Below are positions 51,882-52,599 of a stretch of DNA of 52,599 bases, one piece after another; position 1 is the first letter of the stretch, and each line of letters opens with the position of its first letter. The notes beneath the pieces were generated by a model that was not told where the DNA came from, made no database searches, and saw nothing but the letters and a program-made list of their open reading frames with translations. Made by a program: the position numbers and the translations under genes. This DNA is from an uncultured bacterium (GTDB lineage: Bacteria > Planctomycetota > UBA1135 > GCA-002686595). The stretch is taken from assembly GCA_938083085.1 (NCBI GenBank), contig CALLKX010000030.1:1-52599 (forward strand), read 5' to 3'.

Positions 51882-52181
51882 ATGGTTTCCCTACGCATCT
51901 ACCGCGACAAGGCCGAGAGCCTGCCCCAGGAGGACTTCGTCCGGATCGGGCACTCCGGGCGGCCCCGGCGCGGATCCTCAGGCAACGTCCTGGCTGCCCT
52001 GGCCTCCTTCTTCTTCCCGGGGCTGGGCCAACTCGTGCAGGGGCGGATCTTCTCCGCGGCCTTCCTCTTCCTGGGAGTCACCATCGGCTACGGCCTGTGG
52101 TTCCTGGTCATCCCCGGCATCATCGGCTTCCTGCTGCACGCCGCCTCGGTCATCGACGCGGCTCTCTGGGAGGAAGCGTAG
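51882..52181 (+). CDS. Small TM2-like membrane protein
   Basis: A 99-residue protein with a charged N-terminus and two hydrophobic hairpins from about 35 on: ASFFFPGLGQLVQGRI and a second FLVIPGIIGFLLHAASVIDAALW. The PGLGQLxQGR turn is the mark of the TM2/DUF5683-like group. A GTG at 51828, overlapping the previous stop, would add 18 residues; I prefer the ATG at 51882. Role unknown. Confidence 0.75.
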   Translation: MVSLRIYRDKAESLPQEDFVRIGHSGRPRRGSSGNVLAALASFFFPGLGQLVQGRIFSAAFLFLGVTIGYGLWFLVIPGIIGFLLHAASVIDAALWEEA

Positions 52182-52243
52182 CGCGAGGACGCCGCGGGGT
52201 TGTACGGCCCCCCCTGCGCCCCTATCGTGCTCGGGTTCCCAGC

Positions 52244-52599
52244 GTGAGCCGCCCCGGGCGCGCGCGGGCGACTATCGAGGACCCTCCAGTGGCGCGCACC
52301 AAGACGTCGAAGTCGACTAAGAAAAACAGGACGAGCGAAGGCTCGAAGACGTCAGCACCCGGCCTCTTCGAGGACTCCGTTGGAGCCCGTGACGGCGGCG
52401 CCAGTGACGGCGGATCCAGTGATGGCGGATCCGGTGACGGCGGATCCGGTGATGGCGTCTCCGGTGATGGCGTCTCCGGCAACGGTGAAGAGGCGGTCGC
52501 CCTTCACGAGGCCGCCCAGGCCCGCTACCTCAACTACTCGCTCTCGGTCATCACGAGCCGTGCGCTCCCCGACGTGCGCGACGGGCTCAAGCCGGTGCA
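52244..52599 (+). CDS. Type IIA topoisomerase subunit A (GyrA/ParC), 5' part only
   Basis: The window ends inside this gene. The last residues (RYLNYSLSVITSRALPDVRDGLKPV) are the start of the conserved GyrA/ParC breakage-reunion domain; the catalytic Tyr is beyond the edge. Wording of this motif does not separate gyrase from topoisomerase IV. Before it lies an unusual extension: a Lys/Arg/Ser/Thr-rich stretch (ARTKTSKSTKKNRTSEG), then six Asp-Gly-Gly-Ser-type units. Two in-frame GTG codons could be the start, 52244 or 52289; no in-frame ATG exists. The extension is about 80-95 residues, against some 20 in ordinary homologues. Confidence 0.85.
   Translation, partial: MSRPGRARATIEDPPVARTKTSKSTKKNRTSEGSKTSAPGLFEDSVGARDGGASDGGSSDGGSGDGGSGDGVSGDGVSGNGEEAVALHEAAQARYLNYSLSVITSRALPDVRDGLKPV
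52389..52478. repeat. Six 15-bp tandem repeats in the topoisomerase A extension
   Basis: Six contiguous units of the form gtgacggcggatccr, encoding S/G-D-G-G/V-S on the plus strand. Differences are mostly single bases. In frame, directly ahead of the conserved domain. Confidence 0.93.

Overview
The window looks like chromosomal DNA of a GC-rich bacterium, most probably a Planctomycetota member. This is an inference from gene content: two formylglycine sulfatases, an FAD oxidoreductase with a golvesin-like tail, futalosine-route menaquinone genes (mqnA, mqnC, mqnE), many secreted or lipoprotein genes, few clear Shine-Dalgarno sites, and several RNA or translation proteins better known from archaea and eukaryotes. 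There is no 16S gene here to confirm it. I see no phage, IS element, CRISPR array, rRNA or tRNA.

Layout. 0-5.3 kb (minus): Tpt1/KptA with an RGG/PRAE tail, a dicarboxylate symporter carrying a PDZ-like insert, purEK and a rhodanese. 5.3-11 kb: an AlkP-superfamily membrane enzyme, a carboxypeptidase-regulatory-like membrane protein, a trans-sulfuration PLP enzyme and a FabZ-like dehydratase. 11.3-16.2 kb: a minimal bacterial Pus10, lgt, an RNase HII-like protein, a UGM-like FAD enzyme and a small membrane protein. 16.3-20.8 kb (plus): gamma-glutamyltransferase, a K+ channel, an acyl-CoA ligase and a lipoprotein. 21-26.7 kb: a Vms1/VLRF1-like protein, glycyl-tRNA synthetase, a DUF985 cupin, a PDZ plus toroid protein and a TPR lipoprotein. 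26.8-32.3 kb: a TlpA-like thioredoxin protein whose reading frame is crossed by one UGA exactly at the first Cys of its CxxC motif (probable selenoprotein), divergent from mqnC-mqnE, then a sulfatase. 32.3-43.2 kb: polysaccharide-related and envelope genes (golvesin oxidoreductase, beta-propeller protein, glycosyltransferase, HEAT protein, second sulfatase), an FMN reductase, and an RluA plus methyltransferase pair. 43.2-52.6 kb: an ABC-F ATPase, a secreted protein built of Cys-Cys repeats, HtrA, a PP2C phosphatase, an FG-GAP protein, mqnA, two small membrane proteins, and the start of a type II topoisomerase A subunit.

The strongest discoveries are the UGA-containing thioredoxin with a hairpin downstream that fits a bacterial SECIS; the group of archaeal/eukaryotic-type RNA proteins (Tpt1, Pus10, VLRF1, RNase HII-like) scattered over 22 kb; and the 410-residue CC-repeat secreted protein with about 41 cysteines. 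A recurrent feature is in-frame 15-bp tandem repeats, which form disordered tails on otherwise conserved enzymes (Tpt1, topoisomerase A).
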